Part shown: in pieces, positions 22,080 through 32,454 of the stretch | How the letters are laid out: each line of letters opens with the position of its first letter | How positions within the stretch are numbered: position 1 is the first letter of the stretch | Assembly (NCBI RefSeq): GCF_949628265.1 | Contig: NC_088787.1 | Location: 5,446,501-5,510,500, forward strand | DNA: 64,000 bases | Direction of reading: 5' to 3' | Source of the DNA: Cloeon dipterum | Taxonomy: Eukaryota; Arthropoda; Insecta; Ephemeroptera; Baetidae | Made by a program: the position numbers and the translations under genes | Notes under the pieces: generated by a model | Told to the model about the DNA's origin: nothing | What the model saw: only the letters and a program-made list of their open reading frames with translations | Databases searched by the model: none

Positions 22080-23155
22080 ATTTAATTAAATTTAATGGAG
22101 TTGGAATATGAATTTGGCAAGCATTGGAATTTTAGATTCGATAATGGATTTGTCATTTCATCACTGTTTTACACTCCCGCAAAAATAATGTTGATATAAT
22201 TATATGAAATTAAAAATTAATTCAATAAACTTTTAGCTTATAGTTACGCCATTATGTTAAATACAAATAAAACAAATTATTAAACTTTTATATATATTTA
22301 TTTTGACCTAAAAATCGAGTTTAAAATCAGATCGATATGTCCTTTTACATTGCTGCTCAGTGGAAATTGAATGTTCTTTCAGCAGCTCGACCTTTTCCGC
22401 TTAGGGCAGAGTGGGCATGCACTTGAACGATTCCAGCTTCTCGAGCTTTTTAAGGAATTTTTCCACGTCAGGCTTGTGCGTGTGCGGCCACTTGTCCAGC
22501 CTGATCATGAAATCATCGTCCCAGGGCTGCTCCTTGTAGCGCTCAATGCGAGCCTTGCACCCTTTTTCCAGGCAAACGAACGTCTGCCGCAAATTTCTCG
22601 ACGTCGGCCACATGGAGAAGCGGTAGCATTGGAAGTAGAACACTGTCGAGCCGGGAAGCTTGCCTTCCATAGTTAATAGCAGATCCCCCTGTCTAATGAA
22701 TTCCATTTCTTTCTTTTTCTCCGTCGTCTGCTTCACCTGCTTCTTCTCATCGTCACTCTTGTCGGCCATTTCGACCACCTGCTGCTCCTTTTTCTCGACA
22801 GTCTCGACCACCTGCTGCTCTTTCTCGTCCTCACTCTTGTCGGCCATTTTGTTGCTTCAAATTCTGTAATTTTATGTGGACGATTCAAGATTGAAAGTTA
22901 AAAAATCCTTGGAAATATTAACATAGGAAATTGTTATCGAGAATATAAGCGAACAGCTTAAAATTGATTAAAGATAATGAAATTATCGCTCATCTAATTC
23001 AAATAAATATTTTTCACTTACAAAATTGTCATCCGTTGCGTGTCGAGAGTGAGGTAGGTATGAGGCTAGGAAGCGAACAGCAGAGTGGAGTCATGAGATT
23101 TTTCGGATTATTCAGAAAAAATGCTTCCTACGTGTACGTAAATAGCGGTTAACAC
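22080..23155 (-). repeat. FLYWCH segmental duplication, copy 2 (inverted)
   Basis: It includes the downstream flank (GGAATATGAATTTGGCAAGC near 22100, matching 18200-18240 in reverse), the gene and about 300 bp upstream (TGAGGCTAGGAAGCGAACAG). The match to copy 1 ends near 23140, where the sequence diverges after CTTCCTACGTGTACG. Confidence 0.8.
22401..22847 (-). CDS. FLYWCH-like zinc-finger protein, 148 aa
   Basis: Minus-strand single coding exon beginning ATGGCCGACAAG. Residues 1-50 hold two to three acidic units (EQQVVE, KEQQVVEMADKS). The zinc domain follows with TFVCLEKGCKARIERYKEQP and WPHTHKPD, keeping both cysteines and the His-x-His pair. The protein ends MPTLP with TAA. In the copy at 48149 the reading continues as TAEKVELLKES, and here the bases after the stop still read AEKVELLKE. 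A substitution that created the stop has therefore removed about 15 residues. The same 5' flank with a leader intron is present. A DNA-binding role is inferred from the domain. Confidence 0.82.
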   Translation of the reverse strand: MADKSEDEKEQQVVETVEKKEQQVVEMADKSDDEKKQVKQTTEKKKEMEFIRQGDLLLTMEGKLPGSTVFYFQCYRFSMWPTSRNLRQTFVCLEKGCKARIERYKEQPWDDDFMIRLDKWPHTHKPDVEKFLKKLEKLESFKCMPTLP

Positions 23156-24026
23156 TTTGAAAATATTTCTCGAATAATTTATTTGTATGTGGAAATTAAG
23201 GAAACAAAGCTACTATTGCGATTTTACTCGCAACAATTTTTTTAGTTTTAAAAGTAAATCTTTGAATTGGGTATATGTTTATTTTGACGATTAATTTTAA
23301 AGTATAAGGCAACAGATTGCCTGATGATGATGATGACCGCGACGCGAAGCGTAGCTTTTAGGATTAAAATAAAAAAGACCCAAAATTATCTTCGACAGAA
23401 ATCATCACAATTTTTTTGGTTTTTTTTATACAAATTTGATTTATATAGAATCGCATCCTTATGGAAGTTTTGGAAATTCATCAAATTCCTGCCACCGTAA
23501 CGCTCTCAACATATTTTTACTCATCCTATATCATCTGGCTCTCGCCTTGAGACGATCAAAAACCCGCAGCTGCAGCACGAAGAGAATAATCTTTTAACTT
23601 TCAACCAGAATTCCTAATCTCTGAAAAAGGGCAGCTTGATCGGATGAATTGAATGGTGCGTGTTATTTTTTAATTATGCAAATAGATATAATTGTATAAC
23701 TTTTAAATATTAGGAGCAAAGATTAATGTTAAAATACGCAGGAGTTGGATTAAAATTAAATTTGCCATTTACTTTTAAATTTTAAAAAATGCGAAACTTT
23801 TAAGGTGCTTTGACCTCTAAAAATTTTGATAATGGAGACATTTGTATAGAATTTTTCCATCCTAAATTTTCTTTTGGAGAGAGATTTGCACAAAATTCTT
23901 TCCTATGAGTAATTTAATGAATTTTCCAGCTTTACTAAAGACGATAATTTGTCTCAAAAGACGCAAAAAGTGGTATTCTTATTCAATTTTTGTTATTTCA
24001 ATTTGATACTTTCAGAAATTTCCAAA
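23156..24026. other. Intergenic, upstream of ankyrin copy G
   Basis: AT-rich with a short GAT tandem (near 23323). An acceptor CTTTCAG at 24008-24014 precedes the start codon of the next locus, so part of this is probably leader or leader intron. No other gene is seen. Confidence 0.45.
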
Positions 24027-25503
24027 ATGAAGAAATTCATGGGGGTAGAGCAGGATGAAAAAAGATTGACGAAGAAACTATCGGAAGGTGCAACACCACT
24101 GATGCTCGCAGCCAAAGAGTCGGATGTAAAAAGATGCAGGGAATTGTTAGAGAATGGCGCAAATCCAAATGAAGAAACGCCGCACCATCTGACGCTGATG
24201 CACTTCGCCGCCGTGAACAAGGAGCACGGCATGGACATCGTTGCCTATTTCAGATCCTCTTTCAGAACCCGAGACATAGGGAAAGGAAGACGAGGATGGC
24301 GAGGGACCCATCCACTACGCCGTGAGGAGGGACAACTACGACCTCGCCAATCAATTCCTCAGGTTAAAAAAATTAATTTCAACGCTCTTCAATTGCGATT
24401 TCAGACTCAATCCTGCTACTGTGCATTCTTCACTTAATTTGCTTTCTTTTGACGTGCTGAAAACCAAAATCAGTCCAGCCATTCGCCGTAGAAACGTTGG
24501 AAAACATTTTATATTTCAAGAAATAGTTTTTCAGTATTCTACAGCAATTGGCTTAACCAATTTTTGTTTTCAGAACGTCCAAAGAAAGAATATTAATTTA
24601 AGAATGCACAGTGAGAGGAATTGAGTCTGAAATCGCATCGGAATTACCTTAAAATTAAAATTATTACGAAAATATACGGTGGCACCGTCTGTTGACGGCT
24701 TCAAACACTAAGAGCTTATTCAATCTGACGAATTTATTTACTATATTGATTTCTCAACACCTGCAGGTTGATGAAATCTGATGCTAAAAACTTGCTGCAC
24801 TTTTTCGTAACAAAAAACGACCTGAAGGTCTTAAAACTAGTGCACGAAAAGGACCCCACTCTGATCGAAACATCCGACTCGCACGGAAGAAGCGCTCTGC
24901 ACTGCGCGGCCGAATTCAGCAATAGTCAAATGTGCAGTTGGCTCATTAAGGAAAACATCGAACTCGTCAGAAAACCTTTGGTGTTGACCAACAGGCATGT
25001 CACGCCGCTCCACTTAGCAATGAGGAACAAAGACAATGGCGCTGACCTTGTTTTTTTCTTTTCTACTTACCACTTGGCATTCGGTCTGGATGATACGAAC
25101 AAGCGAGGAAAGACGCCGCTGCACTATGCGATTCGTCACCGACATTTCCAAGCAGCTCAGCAGCTGCTGCAATTGGGCGCCAGCACAAAGGTCAGGTACA
25201 AATCGAGGATGTGCAACTTGATGCATTGCTGCGCCAAGAGCGACAGCCTGGACGTCGCAAAAGTGTTGCACGCAGTTGACAAAAGTCTGATCCACGGAGT
25301 GTGCGTTGGAGGGCTCACTCCTCTCCACATCGCGGCGAGGAAGGGCTCTTTGGCCTTTTTGCAAGTGGCTCCTCGAGGCAGGCGCTGAAGTCGCAGCTTT
25401 GGACAACAAACACCGCACGGCGCTTGATTATGTCCATGGAAACAGCGAGGAACTGATGGCCCTTTTGTCTTTGTCCATGAAAGATTCTGATTCTTCAGTG
25501 TAA
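24027..25503 (+). pseudogene. Ankyrin-repeat copy G, frameshifted and split by a transposon intron
   Basis: The start MKKFMGVEQDEKRLTKKLSE matches the family N-terminus, then ankyrin units follow (LTLMHFAAVNKEHGMDI). Lesions: (1) a frameshift near 24265-24290, after which DEDGEGPIHYAVRRDNYDLA is in the other frame; (2) a 404-nt interruption (24363-24766) made mostly of MITE family 1, with GT at its left edge and CAG at its right, joining QFLR to LMKSDAKNLLHFF in frame; (3) a one-base frameshift near 25358, after which FCKWLLEAGAEVAALDNK resumes one frame away and runs to the TAA at 25501-25503. Between the lesions the ankyrin units are well kept (TPLHLAMRNKDNGADL, TPLHYAIRHRHFQAAQ). With two frameshifts I call it a pseudogene. 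Confidence 0.8.
24363..24766. mobile_element. MITE family 1 forming an intron-like insert in ankyrin copy G
   Basis: The body runs from TTAAAAAAATTAATTTCAAC through GAACGTCCAAAGAAAGAAT to ATATACGGTGGCACCG and matches 19620-20039. The outer 50 bp or so of the left end are missing. About 40 bp past the right end (to TTCTCAACACCTGCAG) look like an ordinary intron 3' end. The insert has CAGGTT at both edges. Confidence 0.8.
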
Positions 25504-25649
25504 GATTTTGTATAGAATTTAAATCCACTCGCAATTGAAATAGTATAACTTTGAGATTTTCAAATAAAAAACTTGCTTAATAGTTTCATCTTGAATAAGG
25601 TAATTTTAGTCGATATTAACAATCCAAACACAAAGAGAAACCGAACTTT

Positions 25650-25890
25650 AAATACCCCGCCTTTGACGAAGTTTCTGAGCACACCAATCGATTCCTGAGG
25701 GTAGAATTAGGTAAAGTGGATATTTTTTCCTACCAAAAAGTCCAGTGCAACTTGCTAACTTTATTCCCGCCAATTAATATGGACCTGCGCATGCGTCAGA
25801 GCTGGTTTAGGCACTTGCAGAGAGACCGCCTGTACAAATGACTCTTTTGTCAGATCCAGCCAGCTCTGACGCATGCGCTTTTATCGCATA
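25650..25890. mobile_element. TTAA-type palindromic MITE, truncated copy
   Basis: It contains CTTTGACGAAGTTTCTGAGC, then CACCAATCGATTC, TGCGCATGCGTCAGAGCTGG and its inverted partner CCAGCTCTGACGCATGCGC. The right third is missing, cut at CGCATATAATACG where the LRR segment begins. Full copies lie at 53749 and 59841. Confidence 0.8.
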
Positions 25891-26275
25891 TAATACGTTT
25901 ATTCAATTTTAAACTGAACCCAAGTGTGGGGGAACATTGAAATCAGGAATTGCTTTGGCCACCCTGTTGACCAAACTTCAATCAGCAATATTGCATTCTT
26001 CTACATTATTAGCCTGGTAAAAGTACAAAACTCGCTTCAGTGACAAAAATTAATTTATTAGAAAGACAGATCCAATTTTACTAACAACAAACGTAGATCG
26101 ATTTGCAGAAAAGAGAAGCAAATGATTTACATTTCAATTACTAGTTTTGATAAACATCAATAAATTTTTTTAGGGTCGCAATCGCCGAGGAAGCATCAGA
26201 GTTCATTTCAACCTGAACTTTGGAGAGAATATTAGTTTCTAGGCCAGTCAAATGCGGCAGAAAGGCGGATTTCCC
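25886..26275 (-). pseudogene. LRR (A/B type) 3' fragment
   Basis: On the minus strand the last part of exon 5 is kept (SAFLPHLTGLETNIL, KKFIDVYQN to TAG near 26142), followed by the 3' flank up to TTATTAGCC and the spacer sequence also seen at 7262-7411. The upstream coding part is absent: the match breaks after GCAGAAAGGCGGAT at about 26270. It is a truncated duplicate of the 3' end of gene B. Confidence 0.85.
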
Positions 26276-26689
26276 TTCTTGACGACTTTGTAATAATAAA
26301 ATTACTCTGTGTCATTTCCCTCCAGCTCGTTCACTTTTACTCTCAAAAAACTTTTAGACTGTTATAGACCGATGGAAATACCGAAAATAGCCATAAAATA
26401 TACCGTATTTGAGGTATTTGAGTCTGCCCCTCCAAATAGCATAGATAATTAGAAATTCCTTTTAACATGGACAGTCGCTGTCACTCTTAAGCTCACCTGC
26501 CTAAGGTTTGATCGACATCAGTGTCGTTTTTATAACAACAAACGATAAATTCTCTGAAATTATTTTTCTGGCGGGAAAGAAGCTCAGATATTAAGGACTG
26601 CTACATATGCAATTTTTTTTGCATGTATAATAATAAGGTAGGTTTATTTTAAAACTTATTACGGCTTAATCAAAACGTTTTTAAATTAT
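26276..26689. other. Intergenic, no gene seen
   Basis: A short stretch near 26300-26340 (GTCATTTCCCTCCAGCTCGT) is the reverse complement of sequence near 21740, upstream of LRR gene F. CTGGCGGGAAAGAAG near 26570 resembles the inner part of the TTAA-type MITE. No coding signal. Confidence 0.4.
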
Positions 26690-27016
26690 ATTTCCACCAG
26701 ACCAGTAAATTCATGAAATTGAAAGAAAATATTTCCATCAATCAAATCTTTGATCCTTTTTATCATTTTATATATTGCCAATTAGGGAAATAGTGCTTCA
26801 ATTCCATGGCTCACCAACGCAGTTTTTTAATTTCCAAAACCAACAAATTTTTTATTTAATTTCCCTAATTTTGTACACAATAACCCAACTCTAAAGAAAA
26901 ATTTCGACCGGTTATTCATGGTTAGCATTACAAAAACGCACCTATTTGATGACAGAAACGCTCGTCGGGCTGAAAATAATTTCAACTATCTCTTTTTCCA
27001 GACAAAATTTTAAAAA

Positions 27017-27994
27017 ATGACGAGACATCCGTTTATGGGAGCACTCGACATTGATCACTTCATGAATAAATTACAAGAAGGCTCATCAAGCGCATTGCTG
27101 CTCGCAGCCAGGGATAAAGACCTGAAGAGCTGCTTGATGGCGCTGCAAACATGCGGCGAGGATCCGGAGGCCACCACCAAGTCCAAACTGACGCTGTTGC
27201 ACTTCGCTGCAGTGAACCAGGAGCACGGCGTTGAAATCTTTAATCATTTCAAGAAAATCGTCCAGATGAAAGAGGACATTGACGGCGAGTGGCCCATCCA
27301 CTACGCCCTGAGGAAGGGCGACTTCCACTTTGCCACGTTGATGCACAGGTCGGTCACCCAAGCTGCAGGAAGTGAAAACTTGGTACTTTTCTTCGTAACA
27401 AAAAATAGTCTGGATTTTGCCAAATTTGTGTGTCTGAGGGAAGAAAAACTGATTTATGCGATGGACTCGATAAAAAGAGCCTTTCACTACGCGGCTCGTT
27501 TTGCCGGAAGGGAAATGTGCGAGTGGCTCTGCGAACGGTTCCTCGACCCGAATTTTTTGACAAAGAACAAAGAATCGCCGCTCCACTTCGCCGCAATGAA
27601 TAAAAAACACGGCGTAGAGCTCGTCAAGTTCTTCGCATCTCAAGGTTTAAATTTGGACCACAAAAACAATTTAGAGAGGGCGCCGCTTCACTTTGCTCTT
27701 GAAGCCGAAAACCTGGACGTAGCGACGCAATTGGTCGAATCGGGCGCCAGCATCACGATCAAAATCAGTGAGAGCAAAACCCTGATGCATTTTTGCGCCT
27801 ACCAGGGCAGACTGGAAAGCGCCGAATGGCTCCACAGTAGGAACAGATTTCTGATCAACGAATTGTGCAAGGACAGGATGACCCCTTTACACGTCGCGGC
27901 CATGAAGGGTCACTTTAATTTCTGCAAGTGGCTCGTAGTGCAAGGTGTGAATGCCAAATCCCTGGCAAGTCGCGCTACGCATGGGATTATGTGA
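27017..27994 (+). CDS. Ankyrin-repeat protein H, C-terminally shifted, 325 aa
   Basis: Single coding exon, ATG after a leader acceptor TTTTTCCAG. The family N-terminus MTRHPFMGALDIDHFMNKLQ is followed by about nine ankyrin units, among them LTLLHFAAVNQEHGVEI, SPLHFAAMNKKHGVELVKFF, APLHFALEAENLDVATQLVE and TPLHVAAMKGHFNFCKWLVV. The mirror copy M at 45752-46804 continues with SLDSKSRYAWDYVTNNLALR. Here about 4 nt are lost after AAATCCCTGG (near 27964), so the frame ends early in ASRATHGIM and about 27 residues are replaced. The same lost codons are still legible downstream. All nine repeats survive, so a binding protein may still be made, but it could equally be an early pseudogene. Ankyrin proteins act by protein-protein contact; the partner is unknown. 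Confidence 0.78.
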   Translation: MTRHPFMGALDIDHFMNKLQEGSSSALLLAARDKDLKSCLMALQTCGEDPEATTKSKLTLLHFAAVNQEHGVEIFNHFKKIVQMKEDIDGEWPIHYALRKGDFHFATLMHRSVTQAAGSENLVLFFVTKNSLDFAKFVCLREEKLIYAMDSIKRAFHYAARFAGREMCEWLCERFLDPNFLTKNKESPLHFAAMNKKHGVELVKFFASQGLNLDHKNNLERAPLHFALEAENLDVATQLVESGASITIKISESKTLMHFCAYQGRLESAEWLHSRNRFLINELCKDRMTPLHVAAMKGHFNFCKWLVVQGVNAKSLASRATHGIM

Positions 27995-28427
27995 CGAATA
28001 ATCTGGCGCTGCGGAGATTTTTGTCTGATGCCACAAAATCGCGGTCAGGCTATCTCGTTCATTGATATTTTTAAAAGGTAACAAATATGGAATCTATTGA
28101 ATAATAAAGCCTCTAATCATCAGAACAATGCAGAAACAATTTGATTTTTTATTAATTGAATATAAACTGTACCAGTGAGTTATTTAAAATAATTAATGTT
28201 GAGGGAAAGTATTGAATATTTCCAGGGAATTTTTAGATGCCAGTTCAATTTTTATAATATGCCAAGAATTATATCCTTCTCCCTGTGTAGTATTGTAATA
28301 AATTTCTGGAATTTTTCTCAAGCTTTAAAAATTTTCCATGCTTTATTCACTTTGGGCGAAAAATATGACATTTTAAATTATGTTAAATATTTTCGTAATA
28401 AACCGCAGTTACTTTAGCCCTTTTATA

Positions 28428-28796
28428 GTTCGAAGCCATCATCACTAGGCGGCAAATTTAAAGGTACTTCCGGTGCGGTTTCAGACTGCTGCTGTGCATT
28501 TTTAACTGAATATTCTTTTATTTTGACATGGTGAAACCAAAATCGGTTTAGCCAATCGCCGTAGAATAGTGAAAAGCTATTTTTTGAAATATATAGAATA
28601 TTTCTGAACGTTTCTACGGTGATTGGCTGGAGTGAATTTTGGTTTTCAGCACGTCAAAAGAAACTATATTAAGTAAAGAATGCACAGTAGCAATATTGAG
28701 TCTGAAATCGCAGCTGAAGTGACTTAAAAATTAAATTTTTTACTGAAGTATACGGTGGCGCAATCTGTTGCCGGCTTCGAACACCAATGGCTTTTC
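28428..28796. mobile_element. MITE family 1 between ankyrin genes H and I
   Basis: GTTCGAAGCCATCATCACTA to GCCGGCTTCGAACACCAATG, with inner matches GCGGTTTCAGACTGCTG and AACGTTTCTACGGTGATTGG to the reference copy. It is missing from the mirrored interval at about 45540-45650, so it arrived after the inverted duplication or was deleted from the other arm. Confidence 0.8.
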
Positions 28797-29098
28797 TACA
28801 AGATTCATAAATATAGGAATTAAAATATGCATTTGAAGGTAATATTTCACGATTTTCGTCCAACCTGTTATTCCAACAATTGATTAAATGTTAAATATTT
28901 ATTTGTGCAAAATTTCTCGCTCTTCTGAAGTTTTATATCCTGACTATAGATTATAGATCGTTGGCAGGAGCAAATTATTATTTTTCTAACGAGGGAAGAT
29001 AGACCAAAAAGCCATCACTCCTCACTCCCCTGCCTCTTCCGATTTCTCCTCTTCAACACGAGTGCCGTCTCCGTGCGTTCATTCGTTGCCTTCTCTTG

Positions 29099-29233
29099 AC
29101 CGGCGCTAGACAATCGACTTGAATCCGCAGCTCCACCAATTTTAAAAGACCACATTTTTTAATCGAAGACTGAGAGCAAAGAATTATTTTGCTATTTTTA
29201 AAGATCGTCCTCGATCTCAACAGAAAAACAGGT
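29099..29233 (+). promoter_or_regulatory. Shared 5' leader motif and first leader exon of ankyrin gene I
   Basis: GACCGGCGCTAGACAATCGA with CTTGAATCCGCAGCTCC (29098-29134) recurs in reverse at the 5' ends of K (40941-40975) and L (45292-45327), and in looser form at J (38589-38615) and N (51762-51790). The exon ends CAGAAAAACAG before GTGAGTTT. The recurring position near the likely start of transcription suggests a core-promoter or leader element. Confidence 0.6.
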
Positions 29234-29619
29234 GAGTTTGTGATTTTTATTATTAATCTCTGATTGCGTAAATACAAGAAATTAGTTGCAAAATGCCGTA
29301 AACTTTATTTCAAGATCCCGTGAATTTAATAATAGTGATTCTAAAGATATATGTTTTTTAAATTATTTCTCAGTATGTATATTATTTAATTTTGAATGGA
29401 ATCTATGGAATGACGAAAAGTAAAGAATTCAGCAATGTTAAAAATGCGTTGATAAATATTCTGTCTCTATCATTTGAGCAGTAAAAATAGCTTGCATGTT
29501 TAAGATGTTCGACAAATTTCTCTGGACAAGCCGGGCTAGAAAATATTTTCCTCTTTTATGCCTGACTGTAAATTTATTTGTAAGGCAAGTTGCATGATTA
29601 TTTATTTTATTTTTTTCAG

Positions 29620-29680
29620 CCGCTTTTTCGCTGATCTTTTGGAAGGAAGGAAGGAAGGATCTTGCTTTTCCTTTTTTTAT
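29620..29680 (+). other. Second noncoding exon of ankyrin gene I
   Basis: Acceptor TTTTTTTCAG precedes CCGCTTTTTCGCTG, and donor TTTAT before GTAAGTATTG ends it. A GGAA tandem (GGAAGGAAGGAAGGAAGGA) lies inside. The same exon is seen in reverse at K (about 40390-40455) and L (about 44775-44840). The third exon, with the start codon, begins at 29748 after CTTTATAG. Confidence 0.6.
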
Positions 29681-29761
29681 GTAAGTATTGGTCATCATTG
29701 GAAATTATTTATAATTTAAACTAATTAATTTTCTATTCTCTTTATAGAAAAAAAAACGAAA

Positions 29762-30793
29762 ATGAGAACGTTTATGGGAACTGCGGACATATCCTATTTT
29801 ATGCAAAAAAACAAAAATGAGGGGTTGACCTCCCTGATGGTCGCAGCCCGGGATAAAGATCTGAAGACCTGCACGAGGCTGGTGAACGAAGGCGCAGATC
29901 CAAAAGAAGTTTCAGATTGCGGCCTGACGCTGCTCCACTTCGCCGCAATAAACCAGGATCACGGAGTGGAAATCTACTCCTACTTCTACAACCTCATTCT
30001 TGACCGTGAGGACGTCGACGGCGAAGAACCCATCCACTACGCCCTGAGGAAGGGCGACTACAACTTCGCCGTAGAAATGCTCAGGTTGCGGAAAGCGGGA
30101 GCAGACAACTTGCTGCATTACTTCGTGATGCACAACAATCTGGACTTCGCCAAATTGGTGTTGGAGAGGGACCCCGATTTAATCCGCTTCGTCGATAATC
30201 GCAGCAAAACCCTGCTGCACTTCGCGGCCCAGTACGCCAACAGGTCGATGTGCGAGTGGCTCGTCGGGCAGAAGCTGGCCCCAGACGCCCAGAGCGACCG
30301 GGGATCCACGCCAATGCACTTCGCCATGAGAAACCGACAGCACGGCGCAGATCTCGCGTCATTCTTCGCCTCCAAGGTGCCGAAATGGAACAAGATGAAC
30401 AAGCATGGTCTGACGCCTCTGCATTGGGCCCTCCAGTACGAGAACCTCGAGGCTGCCACGCGGCTGCTCGATTTGGGCTGCAGCATTCGGATCATAACGA
30501 AAGATATGAAGAACCTTTTGCACTTTTGCGCCGAGAAGAATAAACTGAAGAGTGCCAAACTGGTGCACCGCTGGGACGGAAATCTGATCGGGAAGACCTG
30601 CCTGGACGGGATGACCGCCCTCCACTTTGCGGCTAAAAATGGCGATTGGGAGTTCTGCGACTGGCTCATTGACTCGGGTGTCGACGTTGTCAAACTGGAC
30701 ATTCAAGGTCGCTCGGCATCCAATTACGTGAATAACGAGAACGAAGAACTGTATGATCTTTTAATGGAAGCAGAGAAGATACAACGATCTTAA
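29762..30793 (+). CDS. Ankyrin-repeat protein I, 343 aa
   Basis: Single coding exon. The N-terminus MRTFMGTADISYFMQKN carries the family motif MGxxDxxxFxxK. About nine to ten ankyrin units follow: residues 21-50, 54-84 (LTLLHFAAINQDHGV), 87-113 (EEPIHYALRKGDYNFA), 115-146, 148-178 (LLHFAAQYANRSMCEWLV), 181-213, 215-246 (LTPLHWALQYENLEAATRLL), 249-279 and 282-313 (MTALHFAAKNGDWEFCDWLI). There is no signal peptide, membrane segment or extra domain, so it is an ankyrin-only protein, probably cytoplasmic. Paralogues K and L are about 90 percent identical by eye. Base composition is clearly higher in GC than the flanks. Antisense frames here are shadows of the codon pattern. Partner and pathway are unknown. 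Confidence 0.92.
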   Translation: MRTFMGTADISYFMQKNKNEGLTSLMVAARDKDLKTCTRLVNEGADPKEVSDCGLTLLHFAAINQDHGVEIYSYFYNLILDREDVDGEEPIHYALRKGDYNFAVEMLRLRKAGADNLLHYFVMHNNLDFAKLVLERDPDLIRFVDNRSKTLLHFAAQYANRSMCEWLVGQKLAPDAQSDRGSTPMHFAMRNRQHGADLASFFASKVPKWNKMNKHGLTPLHWALQYENLEAATRLLDLGCSIRIITKDMKNLLHFCAEKNKLKSAKLVHRWDGNLIGKTCLDGMTALHFAAKNGDWEFCDWLIDSGVDVVKLDIQGRSASNYVNNENEELYDLLMEAEKIQRS

Positions 30794-30849
30794 ACTGTAC
30801 AAATTGAATATATCTGTAGATATGATTTTACAAAACTAATGAATTTTAG

Positions 30850-31440
30850 ATCAAATACAATTTTTTAAAATTAGACGACTTGAAATAAAACAACCTTGCA
30901 TGCAAAACTGAAGTATACGAGATCTGGAATTTTATTAATTTTATATATACGCACACTTCCTTTTCGTCTCTAATATAATTCCATTTTAGGAAATTTAACT
31001 GCAAAGAAGAATTAATTATTGGACTTATTTGATAAGGCCTGAAAAATCGTTTTAAAAACATATATATCTTTAATGCTTACGTCTGCTTAAACTATGGGTA
31101 TAAAATGCTTTAAATTAGTTACAGAAATAGAAAATAAATTTCCAATTTCCAATTTTACTTTGTACTGAAACCCACACTATTTTGTAAGCAGATTTAATTA
31201 AATTTGCTTCTTTGTGGACTTTAAAATTTAGATTTGGGAAGATCTGGTAAAGTTGAAAATTTTCCATCTTGGTTCATGTGAACGTCTTTGAAAACTGTCC
31301 ATTTTGGGGCAAACAGAAATTGATCAAAAGCATGTTATAAAAATTAGTTAATTAAGTTTTGAGGTAATAATGATGGTAAATATTTTCTCAGGATATATTC
31401 TCCTTTTCAAAGAGCTATAAATTGTTTTAAAATTATATCG
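30850..31440. other. 3' flank of gene I, no gene seen
   Basis: This shares its sequence, reversed, with 42975-43620 downstream of gene L. No supported coding sequence. Confidence 0.5.
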
Positions 31441-31479
31441 TTGGTTTTTAAAAAAATATTTCGACAGGCGCTTACTTTC

Positions 31480-31625
31480 ATGTACGACGCCTGCAACGCG
31501 AAAATTCTGCAACCCGCGTGATTTGCGTACCACGCGGATTGAAAACTTCATTATTTGCAGGCGCATATTTTTTTTCAGCGTCATGCTCATGGTGACTTTG
31601 TACTAATTAAAATTGCTGTTTTTAA
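31480..31625 (-). repeat. TTGCAGGCG-type repeat, reverse copy
   Basis: CGACGCCTGCAACGCGAAAA to TTATTTGCAGGCGC and CATGCTCATGGTGACTTTGT match 12955-13130 in reverse complement. Confidence 0.65.
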
Positions 31626-31861
31626 TGAGAATGCAGATGAATAACATATTTATGAATTCAATTTTAAATTGTTCAATCCAAATTTCTAAAGAATTCGCAT
31701 AGTTTATTGATTGTTTGTAGATTTTATCCTCCAAATTTTTTAGTAAAAATGCGAAGTGTTAACTTGGCTGGTTCTTGATGTGCTTTTAATTGATGCCATC
31801 GCGTGACAGGCAACTTTTGCTGCATCAAAATTTAGTAAAAATGTGCTTCCTGCGTGTGTAA

Positions 31862-32145
31862 CTTAGGGAATCCACCATTTCCAGAACGAATAGATTTTTT
31901 GAACACATTGAAATCCGCCATACCAAATAAAAGCTTCAGTCCAACATTGGAGGTCATATTTTGGGATGGCATTTATTTTCTTGAAGGAATAATGGCGCAT
32001 GAAACAGAGAAAACTAACTTAAAACAGACATCGATCACAATCTAAATAAAATCTCCATCTCTGATGTAACCTTTTTGTTCTCTCCGTTCCATACAATTTT
32101 CTTATTGAAATAATTTATTGATACCATGTTCGCATAAATTTGTAC
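31862..32145 (+). pseudogene. F-box-like/LRR last-exon fragment
   Basis: NPPFPERIDFLNTLKSAIP corresponds to the last exon of copies C, D and E (PPFPERVDLLHTLKSTIP). The frame is lost soon after, but the 3' flank (AAATAAAATCTCCATCTCTG, TTGATACCATGTTCGCATA) still matches that after gene E at 35740-35860. Earlier exons are absent. Confidence 0.8.
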
Positions 32146-32454
32146 CAAACAAGAGGAATGCCGATTAAAACACCAATTTGAGCGTTTTAACTATATCAAA
32201 GTTCCTAATAAGCTTCCTACTACACTACCTGGAAGCACATTTTTATTAAATCTAGATGCAGCAAAAGTTATCTGTCGGAAAACTATAGATGATAAAAAAA
32301 CCCTTCAAGAGTATGCCGCAAATCGATTATTTGGAGCATAAATTCAAAAATTTAGAGAGTAAAATCAACAAAGAAACGATAATTATCCCGATTCTTAAGC
32401 AATGGATTGAACAATATATAATTAAAACTTAAAAAAATCATAGTACTTCTTCCT

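Larger units (their letters stand above)
26690..31440. repeat. Left arm of the ankyrin inverted duplication (genes H and I)
   Basis: It matches 42975-47140 in reverse complement. The outer edge has TTTCCACCAGACCAGTAAAT (26693) against TTAACTGGTCTGGTGGGAAT (47118). The inner edge has CCTTTTCAAAGAGCTATAAA (about 31404) against AATAGCTCTTGAAAAAGAGA (about 43019). The arm is longer than its partner by about 580 bp near 28230-28820, which includes a MITE. Confidence 0.85.

Noticed and set aside
27086-27643. Long minus-strand open frame opposite ankyrin gene H; similar frames lie opposite I, J, K, L, M and O (for example 30118-30702, 39365-39949, 43763-44338)
   Set aside because: These are antisense shadows of ankyrin codon use. 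They recur wherever the ankyrin gene recurs, start at non-ATG codons in many cases, and have no splice or family support.
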